Source: Bauldia sp965232525
GTDB lineage: Bacteria; Pseudomonadota; Alphaproteobacteria; Rhizobiales; Kaistiaceae
Reading direction: 5' to 3'
NCBI RefSeq assembly: GCF_965232525.1
Contig: NZ_OZ246980.1
Span: forward strand, 3,782,001-3,846,000
Length of the DNA stretch: 64,000 nucleotides
Positions 45,213-54,446 of this stretch are shown here, one piece after another. The notes below the pieces were generated by a model. It was not told the DNA's origin. It saw nothing but the letters and a program-made list of their open reading frames with translations, and searched no databases. The position numbers were made by a program, and so were the translations under genes. Position 1 is the stretch's first letter. Every line of letters starts with the position of its first letter.

Positions 45213-46715
45213 TCAGGCCCTGGCGAAGGTCAACGCCACGAACCGAGTCTGCTCGCCCGATTGCACGCGAAGGAGCACCGCCTTCAGCCCTTCGGCCTTG
45301 GCGTTCTCCATCAGCTTTTCGATGTCGGCCGGAGCCGCCACATCGTCGTTGCCCACCGACAGGATGATGTCGCCGGGCTGAAGGCCGCGCTCGGCGGCCT
45401 GTCCGTTTGGATCGACGCTGGTGACGACAACACCGGCATCGTCATCGGCCGGCGCGATGGCCAGACCGAAATCGTCTAGAGCCGAGGGCTCGACTGTGGG
45501 CTCGTCCGCGTCGAGCGCGGCAAGCTGGTCCTGGCCCGGCAGTGTGCCGAGCTTGACCGTCACGTTCTGGGTCTGGCCGTCGCGCCAGAAGGTGATCTTG
45601 ACATCGGTACCGGGCGCAATGCCGGCGATCGTGGCGGCGAGTTCACGCGGCCCTTCGATCTCCTCGTCATTGACGGACAGGATCGCGTCGCCGGACTGGA
45701 GGCCGGCTTCGGCAGCGGGGCTGCCTTCGGTCGCTTCGGTGACCAGCGAACCGCTGTCGTCCGCGAGCTGCAAGCCGTCGGCGATGTCCTGGTTGATGTC
45801 CTGGATCTGGACGCCAAGCCAGCCGCGGATGACCTTACCGTCGTCCATGAGGTCGAGAACGATGGTCTCGGCGGTGTCGGCGGGAATCGCGAACGCGATA
45901 CCCACGTTGCCGCCGGACGGCGAGAAGATGGCGGTATTCACGCCGATCACTTCACCCTCGAGGTTGAATGCCGGACCACCGGAGTTGCCACGGTTCACCG
46001 CCGCGTCGATCTGGATGAAGTCGTCGTACGGACCTGCGCCGATGTTGCGACCGTCGGCCGAGATGATGCCAGCGGTCACTGTGCCACCGAGCCCGAACGG
46101 ATTACCGACGGCGACCACCCAGTCGCCGACCCGAACCTGATCGTCAGCGAATTTGACGTAGGTGAATTTCCGGTCGGGACTCTTGATCTTGAGAACGGCG
46201 AGATCGGTGCGGTCGTCCTTGCCGACGACTTCAGCGACATACTCGGTGCCGTCGTCGAGCAGAACGGTCATCGACTGACCCTTGTCGACGACGTGATCGT
46301 TGGTCACGATGACGCCGTCCTCGGAGATCAGGAAACCCGAACCGAGGCTGGTCGAGAACGGCCGCTGCTCGCGCCGAAACTCGTCCGGCATCCCTTCGCG
46401 GAACTCACGGAAGAAACGCTCCATCGGCGAGCCTTCCGGGAAACGGAACTCGCGGTCGAGACCGGCGGTCGTCCGCGACGCGGTCTTCACCCGGATGCTC
46501 ACCACGGCCGGGCGAACCTCCTCGACAACGTCGGCAAAGCTGATGGGTTGAACCCCCTCGACCCGTACCGGATCGGCATAGGCCGGCGACTGCGGAGCGA
46601 TGATCGCCTGCCCGATCACTGCGCCGCCTGCGATAAGGGCGGCCGCGCCGAGCAGGGCACGATTGCGGACGGAGCGAAACCCGGTCGCTCGATGAGGAGT
46701 AGTCTGATCGTTCAT
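45213..46715 (-). CDS. degP: DegP/HtrA-family periplasmic serine protease
   Basis: A 500-residue Do-type protease/chaperone for misfolded envelope proteins. The N-terminus has a signal sequence or anchor at about 18-48 (RALLGAAALIAGGAVIGQAIIAPQSPAYA). The catalytic triad is His141 (VTNDHVV), Asp171 (RTDLAVLKI) and Ser245 (NRGNSGGPAF). Two PDZ domains follow (GWLGVQIQDINQDIADGLQL; GLAIAPADDDAGVVVTSVDPNGQAAERGLQPGDIIL). ATG at 46715 has GGAG about ten bases upstream; the open frame extends 16 codons beyond it. It is transcribed alone and ends in a hairpin terminator. MucD is an alternative name. Confidence 0.95.
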   Translation of the reverse strand: MNDQTTPHRATGFRSVRNRALLGAAALIAGGAVIGQAIIAPQSPAYADPVRVEGVQPISFADVVEEVRPAVVSIRVKTASRTTAGLDREFRFPEGSPMERFFREFREGMPDEFRREQRPFSTSLGSGFLISEDGVIVTNDHVVDKGQSMTVLLDDGTEYVAEVVGKDDRTDLAVLKIKSPDRKFTYVKFADDQVRVGDWVVAVGNPFGLGGTVTAGIISADGRNIGAGPYDDFIQIDAAVNRGNSGGPAFNLEGEVIGVNTAIFSPSGGNVGIAFAIPADTAETIVLDLMDDGKVIRGWLGVQIQDINQDIADGLQLADDSGSLVTEATEGSPAAEAGLQSGDAILSVNDEEIEGPRELAATIAGIAPGTDVKITFWRDGQTQNVTVKLGTLPGQDQLAALDADEPTVEPSALDDFGLAIAPADDDAGVVVTSVDPNGQAAERGLQPGDIILSVGNDDVAAPADIEKLMENAKAEGLKAVLLRVQSGEQTRFVALTFARA

Positions 46716-46890
46716 ATACGTAGTCTCCAGGCTGGTGTCAGGCGCTGGTAGCCGGAACAACACCGCCGTGCGCCTATCGACGAAATATGGACGGCCAAAC
46801 CTTACTGACGACTGTCGCCGAGATTAAACTTCGGTAATGTGCTAGCAGGCTGATCGCTATTTTATTTTTAGAATCAATAGCTTTGAGAAC

Positions 46891-46906
46891 GGAGCGCAGA
46901 CGCTCC
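46891..46906 (-). terminator. Hairpin after the alpha/beta hydrolase gene
   Basis: GGAGCG and CGCTCC arms with a four-base loop lie 41 bases after the stop. On the minus strand GTTCTC follows, a weak T-rich tail. Termination before degP is likely but the stem is short. Confidence 0.5.
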
Positions 46907-46947
46907 ATCCAATTTGGTCACATCATTGCGATCAAAGTTGAAGGTGG

Positions 46948-47712
46948 TCAGGCGACGTAGCGCGACGCCCAGGCGGCAATCACCTCGGCCGCGAATCGGG
47001 CATCGGCCGCACCGGTCAGCAGATGATCGGCGGTGTCGAGTGAGATAAAGCTCTTGGGGTGCTTTGCCGCGGTGTAGATGCGCGCCGCGTTTTCGATCCC
47101 CACCGTCTGATCGATAGGCGAATGCAGGATCATCAGCGCCTTGCGCAGGTTGGCGGCGCAGTCGGTGACCGATTGATCCTTGAGGTCTTCGATGAACTGC
47201 TGGCGGATCGTGAAGTTGCGGCCACCGAGGGTCACCTCCGCCTCGCCGGCGGCGCCGATCTCCTCCAGATGCGCCGAGAAGTTATGCACCACGTGATGAG
47301 CGTCGGCCGGTGCACCGATCGCCACAACCGCCTTCGCCTCCGGAACCTGCGACGCGACCGACAGGATCGCGGCGCCGCCCAACGAATGACCGATCAGGAT
47401 CGCCGGGGGCGCATACTTCTCGCGCAGACAATCGGCCGCGCTGAGCAGGTCGCCAACGTTCGACGAGAAGTTGGTGCTCGCGAACTCGCCCTCCGACGAG
47501 CCGAGGCCGGTGAAGTCGAATCGCAAAACGGCAAAGCCGCGCGCGGCGAGGCCGGAGGCGATCCGTCGCGCCGCAAGCACGTCCTTCGAGCAGGTGAAGC
47601 AATGGGCGAACAGCGCGTAGCCACGCGGTTCCCCTTCCGGCAGATCGAGGCGGGCGGCAAGCTCCGCGCCACTGCTTCCGGTGAAGGTCAGTCTTTCGGT
47701 GTTGGCGGCCAC
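46948..47712 (-). CDS. Alpha/beta fold hydrolase
   Basis: A 254-residue serine hydrolase without signal peptide. The oxyanion region is ALFAHCFTCSKD near residue 33, the nucleophile elbow GHSLGGAAIL near 109, the acid probably in LHSPIDQTVGIENA, and the His in DTADHLLTG near 233. The HCFTCSKD form is typical of the hydrolase domain that elsewhere is fused or adjacent to OsmC proteins. No OsmC gene is present here. It lies between ccmH (19-base gap) and degP, which are directly adjacent in rhizobia as I recall, so this looks like an inserted gene. The substrate is unknown. Confidence 0.88.
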   Translation of the reverse strand: MAANTERLTFTGSSGAELAARLDLPEGEPRGYALFAHCFTCSKDVLAARRIASGLAARGFAVLRFDFTGLGSSEGEFASTNFSSNVGDLLSAADCLREKYAPPAILIGHSLGGAAILSVASQVPEAKAVVAIGAPADAHHVVHNFSAHLEEIGAAGEAEVTLGGRNFTIRQQFIEDLKDQSVTDCAANLRKALMILHSPIDQTVGIENAARIYTAAKHPKSFISLDTADHLLTGAADARFAAEVIAAWASRYVA

Positions 47713-47731
47713 TGGCTTCTCCTATCGATAT

Positions 47732-48208
47732 CTAGTCGTCTTTCGACAGGATGCGCTTCAGCGCGGCCTCCTCGTCCTGGGATAGGCGACCAGTCGTTGC
47801 CGAAGCGGGCTTCCGTCGCGCCATGACCCGGTAGGTGATAAAGCCACCGACCACAAGTAAAACGACCGGCGCCGCCCATAACAACGCCGTGAGTGAAGTC
47901 ACCCGCGGCTTCAACAAAATGAATTCGCCGTAGCGCGCGACGAGGAAATCCATCACTTCCGTGTCGCTGTCCCCCGCCACCAGCCGCTCGCGCAGAAGGA
48001 TGCGAAGGTCGCGGGCGAGCGGTGCGTCCGAGTCGTCGATCGATTGGTTCTGGCAGACCATGCATCGGAGTTCGGTGGACAATGACCGCGCCCGATCCTC
48101 GAGCGCCGGGTCGTCCAGTACCTCGTCGGGCAGCACAGCCGCCGCCGGGGTCGCCACCATCAGCAGCGCCGCCAACAGCGCGACGATCCGACCCGCCATA
48201 GTCGTCAC
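47732..48208 (-). CDS. ccmH: Cytochrome c-type biogenesis protein CcmH (CycL)
   Basis: A 158-residue periplasmic thiol-oxidoreductase of the cytochrome c maturation system. A signal peptide covers residues 1-24, the redox motif LRCMVCQNQSI has Cys49 and Cys52, and a C-terminal helix (SLTALLWAAPVVLLVVGGFITYRVM, about 105-130) anchors it to the membrane. It keeps apocytochrome CxxCH thiols reduced for heme attachment together with CcmF and CcmI. It overlaps the end of ccmF by four bases and is the last gene of the ccmI-ccmE-ccmF-ccmH cluster. Confidence 0.96.
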   Translation of the reverse strand: MTTMAGRIVALLAALLMVATPAAAVLPDEVLDDPALEDRARSLSTELRCMVCQNQSIDDSDAPLARDLRILLRERLVAGDSDTEVMDFLVARYGEFILLKPRVTSLTALLWAAPVVLLVVGGFITYRVMARRKPASATTGRLSQDEEAALKRILSKDD

Positions 48209-50184
48209 TCCCCTGGCGCCATCGCCGGGCGCCGCGCCGGCCGGGGCGCCCCGACCCGGAACCGGCGATCGCTGAGCGACAGAAGTCCGCCGAGGGCCAT
48301 CACCACGGTCCCCAGCCAGATGAGCGTCACCAGCGGCTTCCAGTAGATGCGTACGGTGGCGACGCCTTCCGGTGTGATGTCGCCGATCGAAATGTAAAGC
48401 TGCGAGAACCAGAACGTCGAGATCGCCGCTTCCGTCGTCTGCGTCTCGCGCGCGGGATAGGTCCGCTTGGTCGGCTCCATTACCGCCAGCACCCGATCGC
48501 CACGGGTCGCCGTGAGCTGGGTGACGATATCGACATAGTTGGGCCCGGGCCGCTCGACGAAACCGTCAAGAGTCACCGTCCGCGAGCCGATCGCGACCGT
48601 ATCGCCAGGGGTCATCGCCAGGATGTCTTCGGTCTCCCAGGTCGTCGTTGCCACCAGCCCGAGAACGGTTACGCCGAGGCCCGCATGCGCCAACGTCGTG
48701 CCGAGCGCCGAGCGCGGCAGACCTGCCAGACGACGCATGCTTGTCGCCAGCGGCAGCGATCCGAACTTGGACCGGGTCGCCAGTTCGGTGAAGGCACCGG
48801 CGATCAGCCAAAAGGCGAGCGCAATACCGAAGAGCGACAGGATGTTCTGAACGCCCGCGATGAACGCCGCCACGATCGCGGCGAGGATGGCAAGGCCAAG
48901 CGCGACATAGAGGCGCTCGATCGTCCCCTGCAGATCGCCGCGTTTCCAGGCGAGCATCGGCCCGAACGGCACGAGGATCAGCAACGGAACCGACAGCGGC
49001 ACGAAGATCAGGTTGAAGAAGGGCGCGCCGACCGAGATGCGCGTGCCGGTCAAAGCCTCGAGCACCAGCGGATAGAGCGTGCCGATCAGCACGACCGCCG
49101 CCAGCACTGTGAGGAACAGGTTGTTGAGGATCAGCGCCCCCTCGCGGCTGATCGGGGCGAACACGCCACCGGGTGCCAGGCGCGAGGCACGGAAGGCAAA
49201 CAACGAGAGCGAACCGCCGATGAAGACGCACAGGATCAAAAGGATGAAGACGCCGCGCGAGGGATCGGCGGCGAAGGTGTGCACCGAGGTGAGAACGCCG
49301 GAGCGGACCAGGAACGCGCCGAGCAGGCTGAGGCTGAAGGCGAGGATGGCGAGCAGCACCGTCCATATCTTCAGCGCGTCGCGCTTCTCCATGACGATTG
49401 CCGAATGGAGCAGCGCGGTTGCTGCCAGCCATGGCATGAACGACGCGTTTTCAACCGGGTCCCAGAACCAGAACCCGCCCCAGCCAAGTTCGTAGTAGGC
49501 CCAGTACGAGCCCATCGCGATGCCGAGGGTCAGGAACAGCCAGGCCGCCAACGTCCAGGGCCGCACCCACCGCGCCCATGCCGCGTCGATCCGCCCGTCG
49601 ATCAGCGCCGCGACGGCGAAGGCGAACGCGATCGAACACCCGACATAGCCGACGTAGAGCAGCGGCGGATGGATGGCGAGACCGATGTCCTGAAGGATAG
49701 GATTGAGGTCCATCCCCTCGATCGGCGGCGGGCTCAGCCGCAGGAACGGGTTGGAGGTAAGCAGGATGAAGAGCAGAAACGCCGCCGAGATCCAGCCCTG
49801 AACGGCGATCACCAGCGCTTTCAGCTTGTCCGGAAGGTTGCCGCCGAACACCGCGACCATGGCGCCGCAGAGCGCCAGGGTCAGCACCCACAGGAGCATC
49901 GAGCCCTCGTGGTTCCCCCAGGTCCCGGTGATCTTGTAGAGCAGCGGCTTCAGCGAATGGGAGTTCTCGTAGACGTTGAGAACCGAAAAATCGGAGACAA
50001 CGTAGGCATGGACGAGCGCTGCGAACGCCAGGCCGACGAACAGGAACTGGGCGATCGCCACCGGCGGTCCGACGGCGATCATCCGCGCGTCGTCGGTCAT
50101 CGCACCACGGAACGGGATCGTCGACTGCGCAAGCGACAGAACGAATGCCAGGATCAGCGTGAAGTGGCCGAGTTCGGCGACCAT
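48205..50184 (-). CDS. ccmF: Heme lyase subunit CcmF (CycK)
   Basis: A 659-residue multi-span membrane protein, the usual CcmF size. The heme-binding WWD region is GWGGFWFWDPVENASFMPWL near residue 230, flanked by periplasmic His residues (GTWGNHEGSMLLW near 92; MLLHSAIVMEKRDALKIW near 260; SVHTF near 305). With CcmH and CcmI it forms the complex that transfers heme from CcmE to apocytochrome c. It lies between ccmE (28-base gap) and ccmH (overlap), the standard alphaproteobacterial order. CcmABCD and the CcmG thioredoxin are not in this window. Confidence 0.97.
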   Translation of the reverse strand: MVAELGHFTLILAFVLSLAQSTIPFRGAMTDDARMIAVGPPVAIAQFLFVGLAFAALVHAYVVSDFSVLNVYENSHSLKPLLYKITGTWGNHEGSMLLWVLTLALCGAMVAVFGGNLPDKLKALVIAVQGWISAAFLLFILLTSNPFLRLSPPPIEGMDLNPILQDIGLAIHPPLLYVGYVGCSIAFAFAVAALIDGRIDAAWARWVRPWTLAAWLFLTLGIAMGSYWAYYELGWGGFWFWDPVENASFMPWLAATALLHSAIVMEKRDALKIWTVLLAILAFSLSLLGAFLVRSGVLTSVHTFAADPSRGVFILLILCVFIGGSLSLFAFRASRLAPGGVFAPISREGALILNNLFLTVLAAVVLIGTLYPLVLEALTGTRISVGAPFFNLIFVPLSVPLLILVPFGPMLAWKRGDLQGTIERLYVALGLAILAAIVAAFIAGVQNILSLFGIALAFWLIAGAFTELATRSKFGSLPLATSMRRLAGLPRSALGTTLAHAGLGVTVLGLVATTTWETEDILAMTPGDTVAIGSRTVTLDGFVERPGPNYVDIVTQLTATRGDRVLAVMEPTKRTYPARETQTTEAAISTFWFSQLYISIGDITPEGVATVRIYWKPLVTLIWLGTVVMALGGLLSLSDRRFRVGAPRPARRPAMAPGE

Positions 50185-50212
50185 ATTCTTGGATGCCCCT
50201 CCTTAGCGGCGC

Positions 50213-50668
50213 CTACGAGCTTGGCGCTGGCGGCTCGTCATGCTGCCACACGCCCTGCTCCTTAAGCCCATCGACAATTTCGCGCGGCATGTATTGCTCG
50301 TCATGCTTGGCGAACACCGTGTCGGCCGAGAACACGCCGTCCGCGCCGACGAGGCCCTCGGCGACGACCCCCTGCCCCTCGCTGAACAGATCGGGCAGGA
50401 TGCCGCGATAGGCGACCGGAACCGTTGCGGCCCCATCGGTCACGTCGAACCTCACATTGCCGTCGGTGCTCTTGTCGACACTGCCTTCGGCCACCAGCCC
50501 GCCAAGCCGGATGCGGGTGCCGGCGGGAATATCCTTCGCCGCCAGGTCGCTCGGCATATTGAACAGCGTCAACCGGTCGGACGACGCATAGAGAATAAGG
50601 CCCGTGGCGAAGGCCAGGACCACACCGGCGACGGCGATCAGCGTGAGCCGGCGTCGTTTGCGGGTCAT
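50213..50668 (-). CDS. ccmE: Cytochrome c-type biogenesis heme chaperone CcmE (CycJ)
   Basis: A 151-residue membrane-anchored heme chaperone. A basic start (MTRKRRRLTL) is followed by one membrane helix (about 9-29), and a periplasmic OB-fold follows. The heme-binding site is KHDEQYMP with His122 (covalent heme) and Tyr126. The ATG at 50668 has a GGAGG site; the frame stays open about 65 codons upstream but that part lies inside ccmI. CcmE receives heme from CcmC and passes it to CcmF. It is 16 bases downstream of ccmI. Confidence 0.96.
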   Translation of the reverse strand: MTRKRRRLTLIAVAGVVLAFATGLILYASSDRLTLFNMPSDLAAKDIPAGTRIRLGGLVAEGSVDKSTDGNVRFDVTDGAATVPVAYRGILPDLFSEGQGVVAEGLVGADGVFSADTVFAKHDEQYMPREIVDGLKEQGVWQHDEPPAPSS

Positions 50669-50684
50669 CGAACCTCCACTGTCG

Positions 50685-51797
50685 TCATTCCGTGACGCCG
50701 GCCGCGCGGGCCTCGGCGTCCACCACCGCCACCTTGGCCGGGTCTTCGGCCAATACGATCCGCGCTTGCTGCAGCGCGGCCAGCGCGTCGTCCTGCCGAC
50801 CAAGGACCATGTAAGACCGCACCAGCCGGGCCCAACCCTGGGCGTCCTCGGGTTCGTCCTCAAGCCGCGCCGCGAGACCAGCGACCATACCTTCGATCAT
50901 TGCTTGCCGGTCATCAGTGGACAAGTCCCCTGCGGCCTCAATGTCGGCGGCCGTTGGTCCGCGTGGCGTCGGCGCCGACGCGCCGAGATTTGCCAGCGCG
51001 GCCTCGACCGGCCCGAGCCAGGGCGCGCCCGGCGGCGCTTCCGCGGCAAGCGCCGACAGAGCCTCCACCGCTTCTTCGGTCCGCCCGGCCTGTCCATCCG
51101 CCAACGCCAGGTAGAATCGCGGGCCGATCGCTGCCGGATCGAGCGCAAACGCCCGGCGAAACGCTGCCTGCGCTTCGCCGGTCACCTGCCCGCCGTTAGC
51201 ACGAACGATCGCCTCGCCGAGCACCGACTCCCGCTCGGCGCTGCTGCCGCGAATGCGCACGACGTTGCCATAGGCCTCGACCGCGTGGTCGTAGCGACCG
51301 AGACGAATGTAAATCGGAGCCAGAATCTCCCAGCCCTCCGCGTCGTCGGGATTGGCGGCGAGATGGGTCTCGACCTGGGCGATCAGGGCCGGGATATCCT
51401 GCTCCTCGGTCGGCGCTTCCAGCCTTGCCGTCAGCGGCGCGTCCGGCATGTTCGGCGAACCGACCAGAAGATAGAAGGCGACGGCAACCACCGGAACGCC
51501 AACGATGACACCGACCGCGGCGGCTTGCCGCGATCGTGAGGGTGTCGCCTTAGCGTCGGCAGCGCGGCGTTCATCCGCCTTGATCAGGCGTCGGGCGATC
51601 TCGGTCCGCGCCGCTTCGGCTTCCGCGTCCCCGATCAGGCCGCGATCGCGATCGCGATCCACCTCATCGAGTTGATCGCGATAGACCGACACTTCATGCG
51701 AGGCAGCACGCGATGATTCGCGGCTGCGCTGCAGCGGGATCAGCACCGACAACGTCGCCGACACGGCAAGCACGGCAATGATCACCCAAAAGAGCAT
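50685..51797 (-). CDS. ccmI: Cytochrome c-type biogenesis protein CcmI (CycH)
   Basis: A 370-residue apocytochrome chaperone. An N-terminal helix (MLFWVIIAVLAVSATLSVLIPL) is followed by a coiled-coil-rich loop (REVSVYRDQLDEVDRDRDRGLI type, about residues 36-70), a second helix (about 93-110), then TPR-like repeats (LAANPDDAEGWEILAPIYIRLGRYDHAVEAYGNVV and EDEPEDAQGWARLVRSYMVLGRQDDALAALQQA). It is the first gene of the ccmI-E-F-H cluster. CcmI presents apocytochrome c to CcmF/CcmH. The motif NPDDAEGWxxLAxxYxxLGRYxxAVxAY is a good family signature. Confidence 0.95.
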   Translation of the reverse strand: MLFWVIIAVLAVSATLSVLIPLQRSRESSRAASHEVSVYRDQLDEVDRDRDRGLIGDAEAEAARTEIARRLIKADERRAADAKATPSRSRQAAAVGVIVGVPVVAVAFYLLVGSPNMPDAPLTARLEAPTEEQDIPALIAQVETHLAANPDDAEGWEILAPIYIRLGRYDHAVEAYGNVVRIRGSSAERESVLGEAIVRANGGQVTGEAQAAFRRAFALDPAAIGPRFYLALADGQAGRTEEAVEALSALAAEAPPGAPWLGPVEAALANLGASAPTPRGPTAADIEAAGDLSTDDRQAMIEGMVAGLAARLEDEPEDAQGWARLVRSYMVLGRQDDALAALQQARIVLAEDPAKVAVVDAEARAAGVTE

Positions 51798-51852
51798 CGT
51801 GACGGTCTATTCGTCGTCCGCTTTTCTTCGCTGGTCGTGCGGCGGTTGTCGG

Positions 51853-52314
51853 TCAGCTCACCGACTGCCAGGTTCCGTTCGGCTGACGGCAGGCGGTGCC
51901 GCGGACACTCTGCGGCTGGCCGCTTCCGTAAACCGTATGCGTGAAGTCCCGGCAGTCATAGGCGTTGACCTGATAGCGCGGACCGGGGACCACCTCACCC
52001 CGCACCCGACCGTTTCGCCAGGTGACGGGGGTTCCGGTCCGTCCGTGTTCCAGCGCGCGCAGTTCGGCGTCACGCGCCCGTCGCTGTGCCGAGCGGTCGA
52101 GTTCCGCGCCAATCACGTTGCCAATGACACCGCCGGCGACCGCGCCGACCACAACCGCTCCGGGCTCGCCGCCGCTGACCGCCCCACCGACCGCGCCGCC
52201 GGCAACGGCACCACCGACGGTACCGAGACCTTCGCCTGGACCTGACGTGTGGTTACACGCGGCAAGCATCATTGCACTGAACACGACACCAACAAGCGCC
52301 TTCAAACGCGCCAT
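51853..52314 (-). CDS. Glycine-zipper lipoprotein (17 kDa surface antigen-like)
   Basis: A 153-residue outer-membrane-type lipoprotein. The lipobox is MMLAAC with Cys20. A glycine zipper of about 50 residues follows (GTVGGAVAGGAVGGAVSGG, then GAVAGGVIGNVIGAELD), then a soluble C-terminal domain (TPVTWRNGRVRGEVVPGPRYQVNAYDCRDFTHTVYGSGQPQSVRGTACRQPNGTW) as in rickettsial 17 kDa antigen and SlyB-like proteins. Two C-terminal cysteines may form a disulfide. It stands between ccmI and a histidine kinase gene, both transcribed in the same direction. A structural or stress role in the envelope is usual for the family. Confidence 0.88.
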   Translation of the reverse strand: MARLKALVGVVFSAMMLAACNHTSGPGEGLGTVGGAVAGGAVGGAVSGGEPGAVVVGAVAGGVIGNVIGAELDRSAQRRARDAELRALEHGRTGTPVTWRNGRVRGEVVPGPRYQVNAYDCRDFTHTVYGSGQPQSVRGTACRQPNGTWQSVS

Positions 52315-52399
52315 CTTCGACCGCCTCTACACCGGACCTCGACTATTTCTAGGCACTGCCGGGTCCCATGTCACGATGGCGGAAATGAGGTTTTTCGCC

Positions 52400-53764
52400 T
52401 CATGCTGCCGGAAGCGAAACCTCGGCACGCAGCCCCCCGGAGGGCGCCTGCTCGAGCCGGAAGGTCCCGTCGTAGAGCTGAACCAGATCGGTGACGATCG
52501 ACAGCCCGAGCCCGGAGCCGGGCTTGGTTTCGTCGAGCCGCCGTCCCCGCCGGGTAGCTTCCGTCCGCTGCGCGGCGGTGAGGCCGGGGCCGTCGTCGTC
52601 GATGCATAACGTCAGGCTCCCGCCATTTCCGTCGCCGTCCGGCGCTTCGTAGGTTGCGGTGACCGTCACTGACGACCGCGCCCATTTGCACGCGTTGTCG
52701 ACCAAGTTGCCGAGAATCTCCTCCAGATCCTGCTTTTCGCCCTTGAAACGCGCGTCCGGTGGAACCGAGGCGGTCAGCGCGATGCCGCGGTCGCCATGGA
52801 TCCGGGCCATCGCCCGCACCAGGCTCGCAACCGCTGGCTCGACCTCGGCGATGGCGCCGATGACGGTCGAGCGAGCCGCCATCTGGGCCCGCTCCAGATA
52901 GTGGTTGACCTGCAATCGCATCAGTTCGGCTTGTTCGGCCACCTTGTCGGCGAGCGGTCCTTGTCCCGCGCGGGCCTCGTTGGTGATGACGCTGAGCGGC
53001 GTCTTGAGAGCGTGGGCGAGATTGCCAACCTGGGTGCGCGCCCGTTCGACGATCTGCTGGTTCGATTCAAGCAGTTCGTTAAGTTCCTTCGTCAGCGGCT
53101 CGATCTCGGCGGGAAACGGTCCCTCGAACCGCGTCTCCCGGCCGCTGCGCAGCGCCGCCAGACCGCGGCGAACGTTGTCCAGCGGCCTGAGGCCCCAGCG
53201 GATTTGCGCCGTCGTCGCCAGAATCAACCCCGCGGCGAACACGGCGAGTGTCAGAAACACGCTGCGGCGGAAACTGTCGATGGCGTCAGCCGTCTCGCCG
53301 GCATCGCCGGCAACCAAAACGTCAAACTGATGATCGTCGAGGTCGATCGTCAGGTTCAGGACCCGCAGCGCCTGGTCGTCGGGGCCGACCAACGCACCGG
53401 CGATCATGCCATTCACGTCGCGCGGGTCCGCCGCCTGGTCGATCTCGATGACATCGGTGAAGAGAGATTCCGAGGCGAGCACGACCTCGCCGCCGTTGGC
53501 TTCCCGAACCTGCCAGTACCAGCCGGAGTAGGTCAGCTCGAACCGTGGCTCACCCAGGTTTCCCGGTTGTTCGAGATAGTCCGGATCCTGATCGGCGAGG
53601 CTGCCCACGAGTGTACGCAGATAGACGCTCAGCCGGTCGTCGAAGGCGCGTTCGACCGTCTGGCGATAGAGGGAGGTGAGGATCAGGCCGGCCGCGACGA
53701 GGGCAACGACGCTCCACAGCGAAGCGGCGGCGATGAGGCGGAAGGAGAGTGAGTTACGGCGCAT
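52400..53764 (-). CDS. Two-component sensor histidine kinase (PhoQ-like layout)
   Basis: A 454-residue kinase. Helices at about 10-30 and 170-188 enclose a periplasmic sensor (about 31-168); a short HAMP-like linker leads to the dimerisation helix with His251 in VGNLAHALKTPLSVITNEA, and HATPase_c has NLVDNACKWA, DDDGPGL and GSGLGLSIV. The ATG at 53764 overlaps the response regulator gene by 11 bases. The region upstream of His251 resembles PhoQ-type kinases. It belongs to an operon with a PepSY-like exported protein and the response regulator. The signal is not known; divalent cations or envelope state would fit the PhoQ analogy. Confidence 0.93.
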   Translation of the reverse strand: MRRNSLSFRLIAAASLWSVVALVAAGLILTSLYRQTVERAFDDRLSVYLRTLVGSLADQDPDYLEQPGNLGEPRFELTYSGWYWQVREANGGEVVLASESLFTDVIEIDQAADPRDVNGMIAGALVGPDDQALRVLNLTIDLDDHQFDVLVAGDAGETADAIDSFRRSVFLTLAVFAAGLILATTAQIRWGLRPLDNVRRGLAALRSGRETRFEGPFPAEIEPLTKELNELLESNQQIVERARTQVGNLAHALKTPLSVITNEARAGQGPLADKVAEQAELMRLQVNHYLERAQMAARSTVIGAIAEVEPAVASLVRAMARIHGDRGIALTASVPPDARFKGEKQDLEEILGNLVDNACKWARSSVTVTATYEAPDGDGNGGSLTLCIDDDGPGLTAAQRTEATRRGRRLDETKPGSGLGLSIVTDLVQLYDGTFRLEQAPSGGLRAEVSLPAA

Positions 53765-54425
53765 CACCGGGTGCGGTGACGCGATAGCCAAGACCCCGGA
53801 CGGTCTCGATCAGTTCAGCGGAGACCTTCTTGCGAAGTCGTCCAACAAACACCTCGATCGTATTGGAATCGCGATCGAAATCCTGGTCGTAGAGGTGCTC
53901 GATCAGCTCGGTCCGTGATACGACCCGGTCGCGGTGGAGCATCAGATATTCCAGCACCTTGTATTCGTGCGAGGTGAGCTTGACCGGATTGCCTTCCACC
54001 GTCACGCGATTGGAACGCGCGTCGAGGCGCACGGGCCCGCACTCGATCTCGTTGGAAGCGTGACCGGCGGCGCGGCGAACCAGCGCGCGGACCCGGGCCA
54101 GGACTTCCTCGATGTGGAACGGCTTGGCGACATAGTCATCGGCGCCTGCGTCGATGCCTTGAACCTTGTCGCTCCAGCGGTCGCGCGCGGTAAGGATCAG
54201 CACCGGCATGGTACGACCGGCGCGACGCCATTGTTCGAGCACGCTGATGCCGTCGAGTTGCGGCAGCCCGATGTCGAGCACCACCGCGTCATAGGGCTCC
54301 GTGTCACCGAGGAAGTGACCGTCCTCGCCGTCGGTCGCCGCATCGACCGCGTATCCGGCCTCCTTGAAGGCGTCGACAAGCTGCCGATTGAGATCGGCGT
54401 CGTCTTCGACAACCAAAACCCGCAT
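53754..54425 (-). CDS. OmpR/PhoP-family response regulator
   Basis: A 223-residue regulator. The receiver has Glu7-Asp8-Asp9, Asp51 in DAVVLDIGLPQLDGI, Thr in ILTARDRWSDKVQG and Lys in DDYVAKPFHIEEVLARV. The DNA-binding domain reads LTSHEYKVLEYLMLHRDRVVSRTELIEHLYDQDFDRDSNTIEVFVGRLRKKV. The sequence DRWSDKVQGIDAGADDYVAKPFH is typical of PhoP-like members. It overlaps the kinase start and follows the PepSY-like gene by 21 bases, so all three are probably one transcript. Targets may include the adjacent glycine-zipper lipoprotein, by location only. Confidence 0.95.
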   Translation of the reverse strand: MRVLVVEDDADLNRQLVDAFKEAGYAVDAATDGEDGHFLGDTEPYDAVVLDIGLPQLDGISVLEQWRRAGRTMPVLILTARDRWSDKVQGIDAGADDYVAKPFHIEEVLARVRALVRRAAGHASNEIECGPVRLDARSNRVTVEGNPVKLTSHEYKVLEYLMLHRDRVVSRTELIEHLYDQDFDRDSNTIEVFVGRLRKKVSAELIETVRGLGYRVTAPGDAP

Positions 54426-54446
54426 CGCCGCTTCCTTCCGTCGTCG

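Noticed and set aside
48685..50265. A 526-codon plus-strand open frame
   Set aside because: It is antisense to ccmF, has low-complexity charged composition (long runs of Glu, Arg, Gln, Asp) and no family resemblance.
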